From Desulfovibrio sp. Marseille-P6017 (GTDB lineage Bacteria; Bacillota_A; Clostridia; Peptostreptococcales; Peptostreptococcaceae), in contig UWOR01000004.1 in assembly GCA_900604495.1 (NCBI GenBank), forward strand, positions 186,001-250,000: a stretch of 64,000 bases of DNA, written 5' to 3'. Shown here piece by piece: positions 37,847-47,337 of this stretch (the stretch's first letter is position 1; every line of letters starts with the position of its first letter). The notes beneath the pieces are model-generated. The model had not been told where the DNA came from. It did no database searches and saw only the letters and a program-made list of their open reading frames with translations. Both the position numbers and the translations under genes were made by a program.

Positions 37847-38890
37847 CTATTTATTATTAGGATATGTTTTTTCAAATTCATCCTTAGTTGCTGGAACTTT
37901 TATATCTCCAGATTTTACTTTGTTTTTAATTTCATTGACATAATCTAATATATCCTGAGGAACATTATCTTTTGTAGTTGGTGCTATTCCAACACCTTCA
38001 GTTTCTAAAGTACTTACTATTACTTTTCCACCTTCATATTTTCCTTCTAATAAATCTTTTGATATATTATATACTGTTACATCTACATTTTTCATAGCAG
38101 ATGTAATTACATTTTTGGGTGCTAGTTTATTTTGATCTTGATCAACACCTATTGCCATTTTATTATTTTCTTTAGCTGCCTCTATAGCTCCTGTTCCACA
38201 TGCACCTGCTGCTGTAAATATTACATCTACTCCATCTGTATGCATTTGGTTTGCTATTGATTTTCCTAAAGCTGAATCAGTGTAACTATTTGTATACTGA
38301 GTGGATATTTTAGCTTCTGGATTAGAGTCCAACACACCAGCCTTATAACCATATTCAAATTTACTTATTACTTCACTTTCCATACCTCCAATAAATCCTA
38401 CTTTTCCAGTTTTAGTCATTTTACCTGCTATTAATCCTGTTAAATATGATGACTCATTATCTGCAAATAATAATGAATCTACATTTTTTGCATCTACCTG
38501 TGTATCTATTATAGCAAAGTTATTATCTGGATAGTTTTTAGAAGCTTCTTTAATTGCATTTTCTAACTTATATCCAACTCCAATTATTAAATCCATCTCT
38601 TCATCTACAAAAGTTTCTACATTTGGAGTATAATCAGCATCTTGTTTAGACTCAAGATATTTAACATTAACTTTATCACCATATTCTTTTTTTAGTCTTT
38701 GAAGACCTTCCCATGCTGATTGATTAAAAGATTCATCATTTACTCCACCTGTATCTGTTACCATTCCGATTTTTATAACATTTGATGAATTACCTGATGA
38801 GCTTTCATTACCTTTGTTGCTACACCCAACCATCATAGATGTTGATAAAATTAAAGATGTTGTAAAGGTTAACAGTTTTTTTAATTTCAT
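37847..38890 (-). CDS. BMP-family substrate-binding lipoprotein, copy 1
   Basis: This 347-aa lipoprotein starts MKLKKLLTFTTSLILSTSMM and has lipobox MVGC with the lipidated cysteine near 23. The basic membrane protein fold follows: VTDTGGVNDESFNQSAWEGL, DLIIGVGYKLENAI and MHTDGVDVIFTAAGACGTGA. It delivers nucleosides or similar ligands to the permeases. The longest ORF starts at 38938, but CAAGGAGGT precedes ATG at 38890. It is clearly a duplicate of the next gene, with the same motifs in order. Confidence 0.93.
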   Translation of the reverse strand: MKLKKLLTFTTSLILSTSMMVGCSNKGNESSSGNSSNVIKIGMVTDTGGVNDESFNQSAWEGLQRLKKEYGDKVNVKYLESKQDADYTPNVETFVDEEMDLIIGVGYKLENAIKEASKNYPDNNFAIIDTQVDAKNVDSLLFADNESSYLTGLIAGKMTKTGKVGFIGGMESEVISKFEYGYKAGVLDSNPEAKISTQYTNSYTDSALGKSIANQMHTDGVDVIFTAAGACGTGAIEAAKENNKMAIGVDQDQNKLAPKNVITSAMKNVDVTVYNISKDLLEGKYEGGKVIVSTLETEGVGIAPTTKDNVPQDILDYVNEIKNKVKSGDIKVPATKDEFEKTYPNNK

Positions 38891-38956
38891 ACTTATACCT
38901 CCTTGAAAGAAATTTATGTATAATTGTAGGTTTCTCATTTTATAATTCTTTTATCC

Positions 38957-39022
38957 AATAATTTATATAAAGAAAAAAACTACCCTAAACTTAGGGTAGT
39001 TTTTTTCTTTATATAAATTATT
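38957..39022 (-). terminator. 32-bp perfect hairpin between the two bmp genes
   Basis: 38957-38988 and 38991-39022 are exact reverse complements with only AC between them. The core CTACCCTAA / TTAGGGTAG is flanked by A- and T-runs, so both strands have a U-tract. It lies three bases after the stop of bmp copy 2. It should terminate copy 2 transcription, although copy 1 lies directly downstream. Confidence 0.88.
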
Positions 39023-39025
39023 TAA

Positions 39026-40066
39026 TTAGTTTTGAGCAAATTGAGCTTCAAATTCTTCCTTAGTTGAAGGAACTTTTATTTCTCCACTCTTTATTTTTTC
39101 AGCCATTTCATTTACGTATTTTAATACATCTGGCGCTACATTTTTATCACTAGTTGGAGCTATACCAACTCCTCCAGTAGCTAATGTATTAACTATAACT
39201 TTTCCACCTTCATAGTTACCTTCTACCATATCTTTACATAAGTTGAATATTGCAACATCTATGTTTTTCATAGCTGATGTTAACATATTGTCTGGAGCTA
39301 AGTTATATTGATCTGAGTCAACACCTATAGCTTTTTTATTATTTTCCTTAGCAGCCTCTATTGCACCTGTTCCAGTTGCACCAGCAGCTGTAAATATTAT
39401 ATCAACTCCGTCGCTGTGCATTTGGTTAGCTATTGATTTCCCTTTAGCAGCATCTGAGAAGCTGTTTGCATATTGAGATGATACTGTAGCATCTGGGTTT
39501 GCAGTTAAGACACCAGCTTTGTATCCATACTCAAATGTACGTAATAAATCACTTTCTATACCACCTATAAATGCAACTTTACCAGTTTCAGTCATCTTAC
39601 CTGCTACTAATCCAGTTAAGAATGAAGATACATTATCTTCAAATGTTAAAGAGTTTACGTTGTCAGCTTCTACAACAGCATCTATTATAGCAAATTCTTG
39701 TTCTGGATAAGACTTAGCAGCGCTTTTTATTGCATCTTCTAATTTATATCCAACACCTACTATTAAATCATATTCATCATCTACAAATGTTTCAACATTT
39801 GGTGTATAGTCAGCATCTTGAGTTGATTCTAAATACTTAACTTCTACCTTATCTCCATATTCTTTCTTTAAGTCTTGAAGACCTTCCCAAGCAGATTGGT
39901 TGAAAGATTCGTCATTTACTCCACCTGTATCTGTTATCATTCCTATTTTGTATACCTTATCTTCTGATGATGCATCAGCATCTCCTGAATTTGAACCACA
40001 TCCTACTAGTAATCCAGCAGTCATAACTGTAGTTAAACCTAGTGCTAATAATTTTTTAAGTTTCAT
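39026..40066 (-). CDS. BMP-family substrate-binding lipoprotein, copy 2
   Basis: This 346-aa protein starts MKLKKLLALGLTTVMTAGLL and has lipobox LVGC. It shares the segment TDTGGVNDESFNQSAWEGL with copy 1 and remains alignable along its length, indicating tandem duplication. It is the likely receptor of the downstream ABC importer. The ribosome site is TTGGAGGAA. A terminator hairpin separates it from copy 1, suggesting higher or separately tuned expression of this copy. Confidence 0.93.
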   Translation of the reverse strand: MKLKKLLALGLTTVMTAGLLVGCGSNSGDADASSEDKVYKIGMITDTGGVNDESFNQSAWEGLQDLKKEYGDKVEVKYLESTQDADYTPNVETFVDDEYDLIVGVGYKLEDAIKSAAKSYPEQEFAIIDAVVEADNVNSLTFEDNVSSFLTGLVAGKMTETGKVAFIGGIESDLLRTFEYGYKAGVLTANPDATVSSQYANSFSDAAKGKSIANQMHSDGVDIIFTAAGATGTGAIEAAKENNKKAIGVDSDQYNLAPDNMLTSAMKNIDVAIFNLCKDMVEGNYEGGKVIVNTLATGGVGIAPTSDKNVAPDVLKYVNEMAEKIKSGEIKVPSTKEEFEAQFAQN

Positions 40067-40384
40067 AAATTTCCTCCAAATTATTCTATATATGTAATAA
40101 TTAACTCCATTCTACACTATTTTTTCTTTTTTAGCCATACTTTTTATGTATTTTTTTTAATTTTTTTGTAAATATGTGTTGCACTTAATAGTTAGAAGTC
40201 TAATTAGTATGTGTTTTTATGCCCTTTATTACATACTATTTATTATTTTAGTTATTTTTCTAACTTTTATATATTCTTAATAGTAATAATTATAATTCAT
40301 TTATATATTTTCTATAAAAAATTAAAATAGATGATATCAAAATATAATTTATTTTAAGACCATCTATTTTATATATTCTACATT
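40067..40384. other. 318-bp gap upstream of bmp lipoprotein 2
   Basis: It is AT-rich with no ORF. It contains the degV terminator (40324-40371) and a 7-bp inverted repeat AGTATGT / ACATACT at about 40206-40237. I looked for a purine riboswitch and did not see its conserved loops. No promoter matches consensus well. Confidence 0.5.
40324..40371 (-). terminator. Terminator after degV
   Basis: AAAATAGATG and CATCTATTTT form a 10-bp stem around a long AT-rich loop, beginning 14 bases after the degV stop. Confidence 0.6.
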
Positions 40385-41230
40385 TTATTTTTTAAAAGTT
40401 AAAATTCCTGTTACTCCTGGACCTGAGTGTGAACCTATACAAGTACCAACCATAAAGAATTGTATATCCTTTGGATTTAATTCTTCTTTTGCAGCTTCTA
40501 TTAATTTTAATTTTTCTTTTTCATCATCACTATATCCTATGTAAATAACTTGATCCGATAAGTCATCACCACAATTCTCCTTTATCAGTTCAATCATCTT
40601 AGATACAACATTTTTTTTACCTCTAACTTGAGTTACAGGAGATACAAGTCCATCTTTTACATCTAATATAGGTTTTATATTTAATATATTTGCTATAGTT
40701 GCTTTTGTTGACGATATCCTACCACCTTTTTGCAGATATTCCAATGTATCTACTGAAAATAATAAATAGGATTTTTCTCTTAAATTTTGAAGCCTTTGAA
40801 TTATCTCTTCTCCAGTTTTACCTTCATTTGCTAACCTAGCTGCTTCTACAACTAAAACACCTATTCCATAAGAAAAACTTTGTGAATCATACATATAAAT
40901 CTTTCCATCTATATCATTCTTAGCCATATTAGCACTTTGATACGTTCCTGTTGCAGTAGATGAACCTGCAACATAAAGTACTTCTTTCCCCTGATTTACG
41001 TACTTTGTAAAAACTTCTTTAAATTGAGCGTAAGTAGCTTGAGATGTTTTCGGATATATGTGTTCTTTTCTTAATCTCTTATAAAATTCTTCTTTTGCAA
41101 TATCTATCCCATCTTTATATTCTTTTCCATCTATAATTACAGTAAGTGGAATTACTTCTATATCATATTTATTAACCAATTCTATAGATATATCAGATAA
41201 ACTATCACATACAATTTTTAAGTTACTCAT
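40385..41230 (-). CDS. DegV family fatty-acid-binding protein
   Basis: This 281-aa protein has the DegV start KIVCDSLSDISIELVNKYDI and the segments YPKTSQATYAQF, VAGSSTATGTYQSA and TLEYLQKGGRIS. DegV/FakB proteins bind a fatty acid, and FakB presents it to the kinase FakA for phosphorylation. No fakA is in the window, so the partner is elsewhere or absent. The C-terminus GSHSGPGVTGILTFKK is typical. Confidence 0.92.
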   Translation of the reverse strand: MSNLKIVCDSLSDISIELVNKYDIEVIPLTVIIDGKEYKDGIDIAKEEFYKRLRKEHIYPKTSQATYAQFKEVFTKYVNQGKEVLYVAGSSTATGTYQSANMAKNDIDGKIYMYDSQSFSYGIGVLVVEAARLANEGKTGEEIIQRLQNLREKSYLLFSVDTLEYLQKGGRISSTKATIANILNIKPILDVKDGLVSPVTQVRGKKNVVSKMIELIKENCGDDLSDQVIYIGYSDDEKEKLKLIEAAKEELNPKDIQFFMVGTCIGSHSGPGVTGILTFKK

Positions 41231-41281
41231 TATACATTATACCCCCTCATCAAATTATACTTTACATTCTATATTTTAAAT

Positions 41282-41752
41282 TTACTTCATATTTGGATAC
41301 CCAATTTGTCTTAAAGCCTCAAATACAGCTATCGCAACTGCATTTGATAAGTTTAACGATCTTGCTCTTTCATGATCTAACATAGGTATTCTCATACAAG
41401 TTTCTGGATTTTCCTTTAATAAATCTTCAGGTAATCCTTTCGTTTCTTTACCAAATACTAAAAATGAATTTTCTACAAAATTCATATCTGAGTGGAAATT
41501 ATTTGTTTTAGTTGTTGAATAGAAAAATACACCATCTGGATTTTTTTCTTTTACTTCTTCAAAACTGTCATAATACTGAATATTTGCTATATCCCAGTAA
41601 TCTAACCCACTTCTTTTTAAATATTTATCTTCTAACGAAAATCCTAATGGTCTAACTAAATGCAATGTAGATCCTGTAGCTGCACATGTTCTCAATATAT
41701 TACCAGTATTTTGTGGTATTTCTGGCTCTACTAAAACTATATTTAATGACAT
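41282..41752 (-). CDS. trmL: tRNA (cytidine/uridine-34-2'-O)-methyltransferase TrmL
   Basis: This 156-aa minimal SPOUT methyltransferase has IVLVEPEIPQNTGNILRTCA at the N-terminus, then LVFGKETKGLPEDLL and MRIPMLDHERARSLNLSNAV with the knot. It methylates the wobble ribose of certain leucine tRNAs in characterised relatives. The longest ORF starts at 41770, but AGGAGG precedes ATG at 41752. Confidence 0.94.
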   Translation of the reverse strand: MSLNIVLVEPEIPQNTGNILRTCAATGSTLHLVRPLGFSLEDKYLKRSGLDYWDIANIQYYDSFEEVKEKNPDGVFFYSTTKTNNFHSDMNFVENSFLVFGKETKGLPEDLLKENPETCMRIPMLDHERARSLNLSNAVAIAVFEALRQIGYPNMK

Positions 41753-41869
41753 ACTAATCCTCCTAGCCAATTTAAAAACTTTTTATTTAAACTTTGATTT
41801 TGGTTTTATTTTCTAAATATTATTATATCAGAAAATATTTATAATCACACTATTACTTACTATTAGAAA

Positions 41870-43246
41870 TTATACATATTCCGTAAATATATTTAAACCC
41901 TTATAATGTGGTTGTTTATGTTCTTCTTTTTTCTTTGAACCATTAATTATAACTTTATCCATAGGAGGATAAAAACTATTATATATAAGCTCTTTTCTTT
42001 CTTGGGATTCAGATTTATATATCCTAAATGTACTAACTTTATATCCTATCCTTCCATCTTGTTCTACAACTCTTTCTCCTTCATATAAATCTTTACTTTC
42101 TTTCTCAATAGTTTTATTTGGAAGAGTTTCTGTTACTTCTGTTATTATCTCTATTTCTTTCTTATCCTCTTTATTTCCATAAATTGTAGAAACTATTCTA
42201 TTATCAAAAACTTCATTATAAATAAGGACAGGTGTATTAAATTTATTTCTAAATTTAAAATCTATATCACCTAGTGATACTGTAGCATCTCTTCCTTTTG
42301 AAATATATGCACTTGGTATACTATGATTTTTTACATTAGTTATATTCATACCCGCATAAAGTGCTGCATTATATATAGTACTAGATACTTGGCAAATTCC
42401 TCCACCCAATCCTTTTTCTACTTTGCCATTTATAATTACAGGAGCTTCCTTCATCTCCTTTGCTGCTTTAGATTTTATAATTATAGAGTTAAAAGAAAAT
42501 TCCTCATCTTTTCCAATAAGTATATTTTTTGTAGCATTTGATGCAATTTTTATATTTTCAACCCTATTTATAACTTTAGGATTAAAATATGTTTCATAAG
42601 TTCCTAATACAGTATCTATTTTAGATAACTCATCTTCTTTATATTTTGGTTCAATGTTTTGTTCTGGTATATCTATTGAATTGACATAAATATCTTCAAA
42701 GCTTTGTATAAACTTTTCTTTTAAAATATCTTTATTTATATTTCTCCCATATACTTCTTTTGTTTTTACAAATTTTCCATTATCTACCCTTATAGTAGCA
42801 TTAACTGGAGATATATATAATTCATTACCAATATTCTCTATGCATTCATTTAATTTTTGGTCATCATAATTATATTTTAAGGTTATTATTTTTTTCTTAC
42901 CTAAATCTAAATTTATTTTAACTTTAATATCTTCAAGGAATTTATTTTCCTTACATACATTATAGGCTTCATCAATAGCTTCATTTACCATATAACTTAC
43001 ACCTAAATCATTCTTATTTATATTATAATTGCCTTCACTAAACTTTAAAATTAATTCATTATTTTCATTTATTACTTTAGTAATTTTATCCTTCGCTTCT
43101 TTTTTGCTTAAGTTAGATAAGTCTATGTCCTCTACATATATATTTTTATGAATTTTACCTTCTCTTTCAAAACCTTGTACTAACTTTATATTTCCTAAAA
43201 AAAATATAGCTACTATTAATAATGATATAATTTTATTTTTTTTCAA
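41870..43246 (-). CDS. VanW-like exported protein with peptidoglycan-binding-4 domain
   Basis: The N-terminus has a membrane anchor or signal (IISLLIVAIFFLGNIKLV). A PG_binding_4-like region follows (GVSYMVNEAIDEAY), then the VanW domain with VEKGLGGGICQVSSTIYNAA and YISKGRDATVSLGDIDFKFR. The C-terminal tail is short. Function in the wall is expected but not known; it is not evidence of vancomycin resistance. The reading frame overlaps nth. The GAAGGGA site fits TTG at 43246 (458 aa) better than ATG at 43255, which it nearly touches. Confidence 0.85.
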   Translation of the reverse strand: MKKNKIISLLIVAIFFLGNIKLVQGFEREGKIHKNIYVEDIDLSNLSKKEAKDKITKVINENNELILKFSEGNYNINKNDLGVSYMVNEAIDEAYNVCKENKFLEDIKVKINLDLGKKKIITLKYNYDDQKLNECIENIGNELYISPVNATIRVDNGKFVKTKEVYGRNINKDILKEKFIQSFEDIYVNSIDIPEQNIEPKYKEDELSKIDTVLGTYETYFNPKVINRVENIKIASNATKNILIGKDEEFSFNSIIIKSKAAKEMKEAPVIINGKVEKGLGGGICQVSSTIYNAALYAGMNITNVKNHSIPSAYISKGRDATVSLGDIDFKFRNKFNTPVLIYNEVFDNRIVSTIYGNKEDKKEIEIITEVTETLPNKTIEKESKDLYEGERVVEQDGRIGYKVSTFRIYKSESQERKELIYNSFYPPMDKVIINGSKKKEEHKQPHYKGLNIFTEYV

Positions 43247-43877
43247 GGTTGTCATTCCCTTCTTTATAATAGTCACAATAGCTTTTTATATGGCAATCAC
43301 CACACTCTGGCTTTCTAGCTTTACATATCCTCCTTCCATGAAAGATTAATAAATGATGAGAGTGTGACCATCTTTGTTTTGGTATAGTATTCATAAGTGC
43401 AAATTCAGTTTTTTCTGGAGTAGTAGTATGTACTATTCCTATTCTATTTGCAACTCTAAAAACATGAGTATCTACAGCTATTGCAGGTACATTAAATGCA
43501 TTACTTAATACAACACCAGCTGTTTTTCTTCCTACACCAGGAAGTTTTACTAGTTCCTCAAATGTATTTGGAACTTGTCCATCATATTCCTCACATATAA
43601 TTTTGGATGTTAGCTTTATTTTTTCTGCCTTACTTTTATATAATCCACATGTTTTTATTTCTTTGATAATTTCATCAACACTTAATTTATTGAAATCATA
43701 TGGTGTATTATATTTTTTAAACATTTTACCTGTAACAATATTAACTCTTATATCTGTACATTGAGCTGACAATATTGTTGCTATTAATAATTCAAATGGA
43801 GTTGTATAATCTAACTCACATTTTGCATCAGGATATAATTCCTCTAGTTTATCTAATATTTCATTTACATCTTTCAT
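43233..43877 (-). CDS. nth: Endonuclease III
   Basis: This 214-aa DNA glycosylase/AP lyase removes oxidised pyrimidines. The helix-hairpin-helix LPGVGRKTAG contains catalytic Lys118, and AVDTHVF contains Asp136. Cysteines 185, 192, 195 and 201 give the C-x6-C-x2-C-x5-C [4Fe-4S] pattern. It overlaps the start of the VanW-like gene downstream. Confidence 0.97.
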   Translation of the reverse strand: MKDVNEILDKLEELYPDAKCELDYTTPFELLIATILSAQCTDIRVNIVTGKMFKKYNTPYDFNKLSVDEIIKEIKTCGLYKSKAEKIKLTSKIICEEYDGQVPNTFEELVKLPGVGRKTAGVVLSNAFNVPAIAVDTHVFRVANRIGIVHTTTPEKTEFALMNTIPKQRWSHSHHLLIFHGRRICKARKPECGDCHIKSYCDYYKEGNDNLEKK

Positions 43878-43944
43878 AGTTTTATTCCCCTTTAATTTAA
43901 CTTATTATTTATATTATCTATCAAATTTCCTAATCTATTACAAA

Positions 43945-43981
43945 TAAAAAAAGCAAAAACTTTACAGTTCCTGCTTTTTTA
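43945..43981 (-). terminator. Terminator after the LonB-like gene
   Basis: The minus-strand RNA pairs AAAAAGCAGGAACU with AGUUUUUGCUUUUU (two G-U pairs) around a GUAA loop, followed by U. It lies 34 bases after the gene stop. Confidence 0.85.
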
Positions 43982-44014
43982 TTTTATATATTACCCTTAA
44001 TTTTACAGTATAAA

Positions 44015-46252
44015 TCATTTATTTACTGAATTTCTTATTTGATTAAAGCTATCTAAACGATTTTTAACTAATTCTTTAATTTTATTAAAATTCACATCTG
44101 TAAGTATCTCCATTGCTTCCTCAACATTATTAACTGTATATATATGAAATAATCCTTTATTAACTGCATCTGTTACTTCATCTGACAATACTATATTTCT
44201 ACTATTATTTTGCGGAATTATAACACCTTGAATACCTGTTAATCCTTTTTGCTTACATGTAAAATAAAAACCTTCTATTTTTTCCGTAATTCCACCAACT
44301 ACTTGAATCTCCCCTTTTTGATTTATAGAACCGGTTGCTGCAATATTTTGTTTCAAAGGTATTCCTGATAAAGACGATAAAATCGCGTATAACTCTGCTC
44401 CTGATGCACTATCTCCATCAACACCTCCATAACTTTGTTCAAAACATATAGATGCATTCATTGATAATGGAGATTCTTGTGCAAAGTTTTCAGATAAATA
44501 TCCTGATAAAATCATTACACCTTTATCATGTATAGATCCACTCATTTTTACTTCTCTTTCTATATTAATTACACCTTTACTTCCTACACTTGTTGTTACT
44601 GTAATCCTAGATGGTCTACCAAATGAATACTCACCTGTACTTAATACAGATAATCCATTTATAACTCCAACTCTACTTCCTGTTGTATCAATTAATGTAA
44701 ATCCATTTTCCATTGACTCATCTAACTTACATTCTATTTTATTTAATCTTTTTCTTCTTTCTTTTATAGCTCTTTTCACATCCTCTTTCTCCACAAACTC
44801 AGAATTATTTTCTTGAGAATATGCATTACCTTCTACTACAACTTCCATAATTTTATTAAACTCAGTAGATAATTTATCTACATCTCCTGATAATCTAGTA
44901 CTAAAATTTATAACTTCTTGAACTGCATCATATGTGAAATGCTTTAAATTATTTTTCTTGCATTGAAGTGCTATAAATCTTGCTATTCCCATTTCATTAT
45001 TTTCACTTTTATTCATTTCACTATCAAAATCAACAAATATTTTAAAATATTTACTAAAATCACTATCATAATTGTATAAAACATTATATACATAATTACT
45101 ACCTATTAAAATTACTTTTATATCGACTGGGATACTTTCCGGATTTATAGCGGTATTAGTATCTATTGTTATCTTTTTAGACTGTATCGTTCTTTTCAAC
45201 ATATCCCATGATAAAGCATATCTAAGTAGTTGCTCTGCATATAGAACTAAGTACCCACCATTTGCTTTGTGTACAGCTCCTGGAATTATCTTTGTAAAGT
45301 CAGTTTTTAAGTTTCCATTATAGTAATCATATTCTATTTTTCCAAATAAATTAGCTGGACTTGGATTAGTTTCTACTACTATCGGTGCAGATAATTTAGT
45401 TTTATCACTATCATTATCTACAAGTAAATTTACTCTATATTTTAAAAAATGATCTTTATCAATCTTATCTTTTAATTCTTCTTCATCCAAGTAAAATAAA
45501 AAGATATTTTCCAATATATCCTCTCTTATATTTTTTAAATATTGTTGCACTTTTTCATAATCTTCATACTTTTTGCTTAATTCTTCTATATGTGGATCTA
45601 TTATAAATCTTCCTATTTCCTCCTCTAATTCTAAAAGTGCTTCTTTTGCTTCATCTTCTATATCTCTTATTTTATATACAGTTTGAATTGCCATATGTTC
45701 TAGATCTCTTTTAGTTTTATAAAACTCTTCATCTGATACTTCATCTTCATAGTCTTCTTTCAATGGTACAAATACCATACCTATTCTACTATTTTTTAAT
45801 TTAAATCCTCTATCCTCGCCATATTTTTTGATTTCTTTTAAAAGAGCTTCTTTTTCTATATCGTAACTTTCCAATAATTGATTTTTACCTAATTCATAAT
45901 CCTCACTTTCAAAGGCATCTTTTAATTCATCCAATAAAGCCTCTATAAGCTTTTCTATATCTTTTTTAAATACCTTTCCTTGACCTATTTTTAATCCTAT
46001 AGCTATAGGTTCTCTAGGATGTTCGAAGTTATGCACATAACACCAGTCTTTATGTTTTGTATTTCCATTGGCATATTTATTTAATGCTTTTAATGTATAT
46101 GTTGATTTCCCTGTTCCTGAATGTCCTGATACATATATGTTATAAGCTGAATTGTCTATTTTAAGCCCCACTTCCATAGCTTCTATTGCTCTTTCTTGAC
46201 CTAGTATTTCATCTAATTCTTCTATTTCAGATGTGTTATTAAATTTTTGCAT
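44015..46252 (-). CDS. Lon-family AAA protease, LonB/YcbZ-like
   Basis: This 745-aa protein has an N-terminal P-loop (GHSGTGKST, 43-51), a long charged helical insertion and a second ATPase part (HKANGGYLVLYAEQLL). The C-terminal Lon protease domain has catalytic Ser615 in GVDGDSASGAEL and Lys658 in GGITEKIEGF. The DGDSAS form is that of LonB rather than the LonA DGPSAG. There is no membrane segment, unlike archaeal LonB, so it resembles Escherichia coli YcbZ. Substrates are unknown. The ATG follows GGGGGAAA. Confidence 0.88.
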   Translation of the reverse strand: MQKFNNTSEIEELDEILGQERAIEAMEVGLKIDNSAYNIYVSGHSGTGKSTYTLKALNKYANGNTKHKDWCYVHNFEHPREPIAIGLKIGQGKVFKKDIEKLIEALLDELKDAFESEDYELGKNQLLESYDIEKEALLKEIKKYGEDRGFKLKNSRIGMVFVPLKEDYEDEVSDEEFYKTKRDLEHMAIQTVYKIRDIEDEAKEALLELEEEIGRFIIDPHIEELSKKYEDYEKVQQYLKNIREDILENIFLFYLDEEELKDKIDKDHFLKYRVNLLVDNDSDKTKLSAPIVVETNPSPANLFGKIEYDYYNGNLKTDFTKIIPGAVHKANGGYLVLYAEQLLRYALSWDMLKRTIQSKKITIDTNTAINPESIPVDIKVILIGSNYVYNVLYNYDSDFSKYFKIFVDFDSEMNKSENNEMGIARFIALQCKKNNLKHFTYDAVQEVINFSTRLSGDVDKLSTEFNKIMEVVVEGNAYSQENNSEFVEKEDVKRAIKERRKRLNKIECKLDESMENGFTLIDTTGSRVGVINGLSVLSTGEYSFGRPSRITVTTSVGSKGVINIEREVKMSGSIHDKGVMILSGYLSENFAQESPLSMNASICFEQSYGGVDGDSASGAELYAILSSLSGIPLKQNIAATGSINQKGEIQVVGGITEKIEGFYFTCKQKGLTGIQGVIIPQNNSRNIVLSDEVTDAVNKGLFHIYTVNNVEEAMEILTDVNFNKIKELVKNRLDSFNQIRNSVNK

Positions 46253-46349
46253 ATTTCCCCCTTTCCCTTATATATAAATAATTTAATATTTATCACCATA
46301 TCTTAGGATATTAAATTATATGTATTATACTTCTTATTTTTTCCAATAT

Positions 46350-46384
46350 AAAAAAGAAGCCTTTTTATATTTTATTTAGGCTCC
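46350..46384 (-). terminator. Terminator overlapping the end of queG
   Basis: The stem pairs 46378-46384, inside the last codons of queG, with 46356-46362 (one G-U pair). Six U follow on the minus strand. The left arm is coding sequence. Confidence 0.7.
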
Positions 46385-47274
46385 TTTAAAATTATTTCAA
46401 TATTTCTTTGTATTATTTTTTTACCTCTCCAACTAAAGGCTCTATCTCCATATCTTCTTTTAAATTCTTTATTAGAAATATTATTTATTTCTTCATAATT
46501 TAAATTAGTAATTTGATTATCTATAAATTCTCTTATATTAGTTTTTTGTATATTACTATTATGTGGACATATATCCTGGCATATATCACAACCAAATACT
46601 TTCTCATTATCTCTTAATAACATTTCCTCTTCTTCTGATAATTCTTCTTTCTTTTGAGTTATATATGATAAACATCTTTTTGGATTTAGTTCATAATTTC
46701 CTAATATAGCATTTCCCGGACAATATTTTACACATTTATTGCATTTTATACATGTTTTAGGTAACGGCTCATCTGCATAAAACTCATAATTATTCACAAT
46801 ATAACCTATAAAGACATATGAACCATATTCATCTGTTATTATGTTATTATTTATACCAAAATAACCTATCCCTGATAAATATGCCAAATATCGATCTACT
46901 AGAGGGCCATTATCAACAAAAATCTTATATTCAAAGTTATTTACTTCACCATTTAAATAATCACATATCTCTTGTAAATATTTTTTAGCAACTATATGAT
47001 AATCTTTTCCATAGCAATATTTAGATAAATTTGAACCTTCTTTTTCTCCTGTATAATATGGAAATGCACATACTATAATTGATTTTGCGTTATCCATAAT
47101 AAGCTTAGGATTTATTCTCTTTTCAATTAATGGTTCCTCCATTCCTGTAAAATATCCATTTGCCAATTTATTTTTTATTACCTTTTCTAAATCATTATAG
47201 GGTCCAACCCCTGAAATTCCTACACATTTCAATCCTAATCCTTTACAAAAATCTTTTAATTTCTCTTTATTCAT
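46372..47274 (-). CDS. queG: Epoxyqueuosine reductase QueG
   Basis: This 300-aa cobalamin-dependent iron-sulfur protein catalyses the last step of queuosine synthesis in tRNA. The N-terminal B12-binding catalytic part carries AKSIIVCAFPYY and LVDRYLAYLSGIGYFGINN. Two [4Fe-4S] motifs follow: CIKCNKCVKYCPG and CDICQDICPHN. The length is a little shorter than the E. coli enzyme, which has a longer C-terminus. It is divergent from the RusA-like gene. Confidence 0.92.
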   Translation of the reverse strand: MNKEKLKDFCKGLGLKCVGISGVGPYNDLEKVIKNKLANGYFTGMEEPLIEKRINPKLIMDNAKSIIVCAFPYYTGEKEGSNLSKYCYGKDYHIVAKKYLQEICDYLNGEVNNFEYKIFVDNGPLVDRYLAYLSGIGYFGINNNIITDEYGSYVFIGYIVNNYEFYADEPLPKTCIKCNKCVKYCPGNAILGNYELNPKRCLSYITQKKEELSEEEEMLLRDNEKVFGCDICQDICPHNSNIQKTNIREFIDNQITNLNYEEINNISNKEFKRRYGDRAFSWRGKKIIQRNIEIILKEPK

Positions 47275-47337
47275 AAAATCTTCCTTTCATTAATTTATAT
47301 TTACATTTATAATTACTAATCGTAAGGATGTGATATT

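Noticed and set aside
40067..40384. Possible purine riboswitch before the bmp genes
   Set aside because: The conserved purine-aptamer loops and closing helix are not found on the minus strand; only a weak 7-bp repeat is present.
41870..43246. VanW homologue as a sign of glycopeptide resistance
   Set aside because: VanW-domain proteins are common in clostridial cores; no vanA/B-type ligase, vanH or vanX gene lies nearby.
46280..46320. 9-bp inverted repeat ATTTAATAT / ATATTAAAT before the LonB-like gene, considered as a heat-shock operator
   Set aside because: It matches neither CIRCE nor CtsR consensus and is all A/T, so chance is likely.
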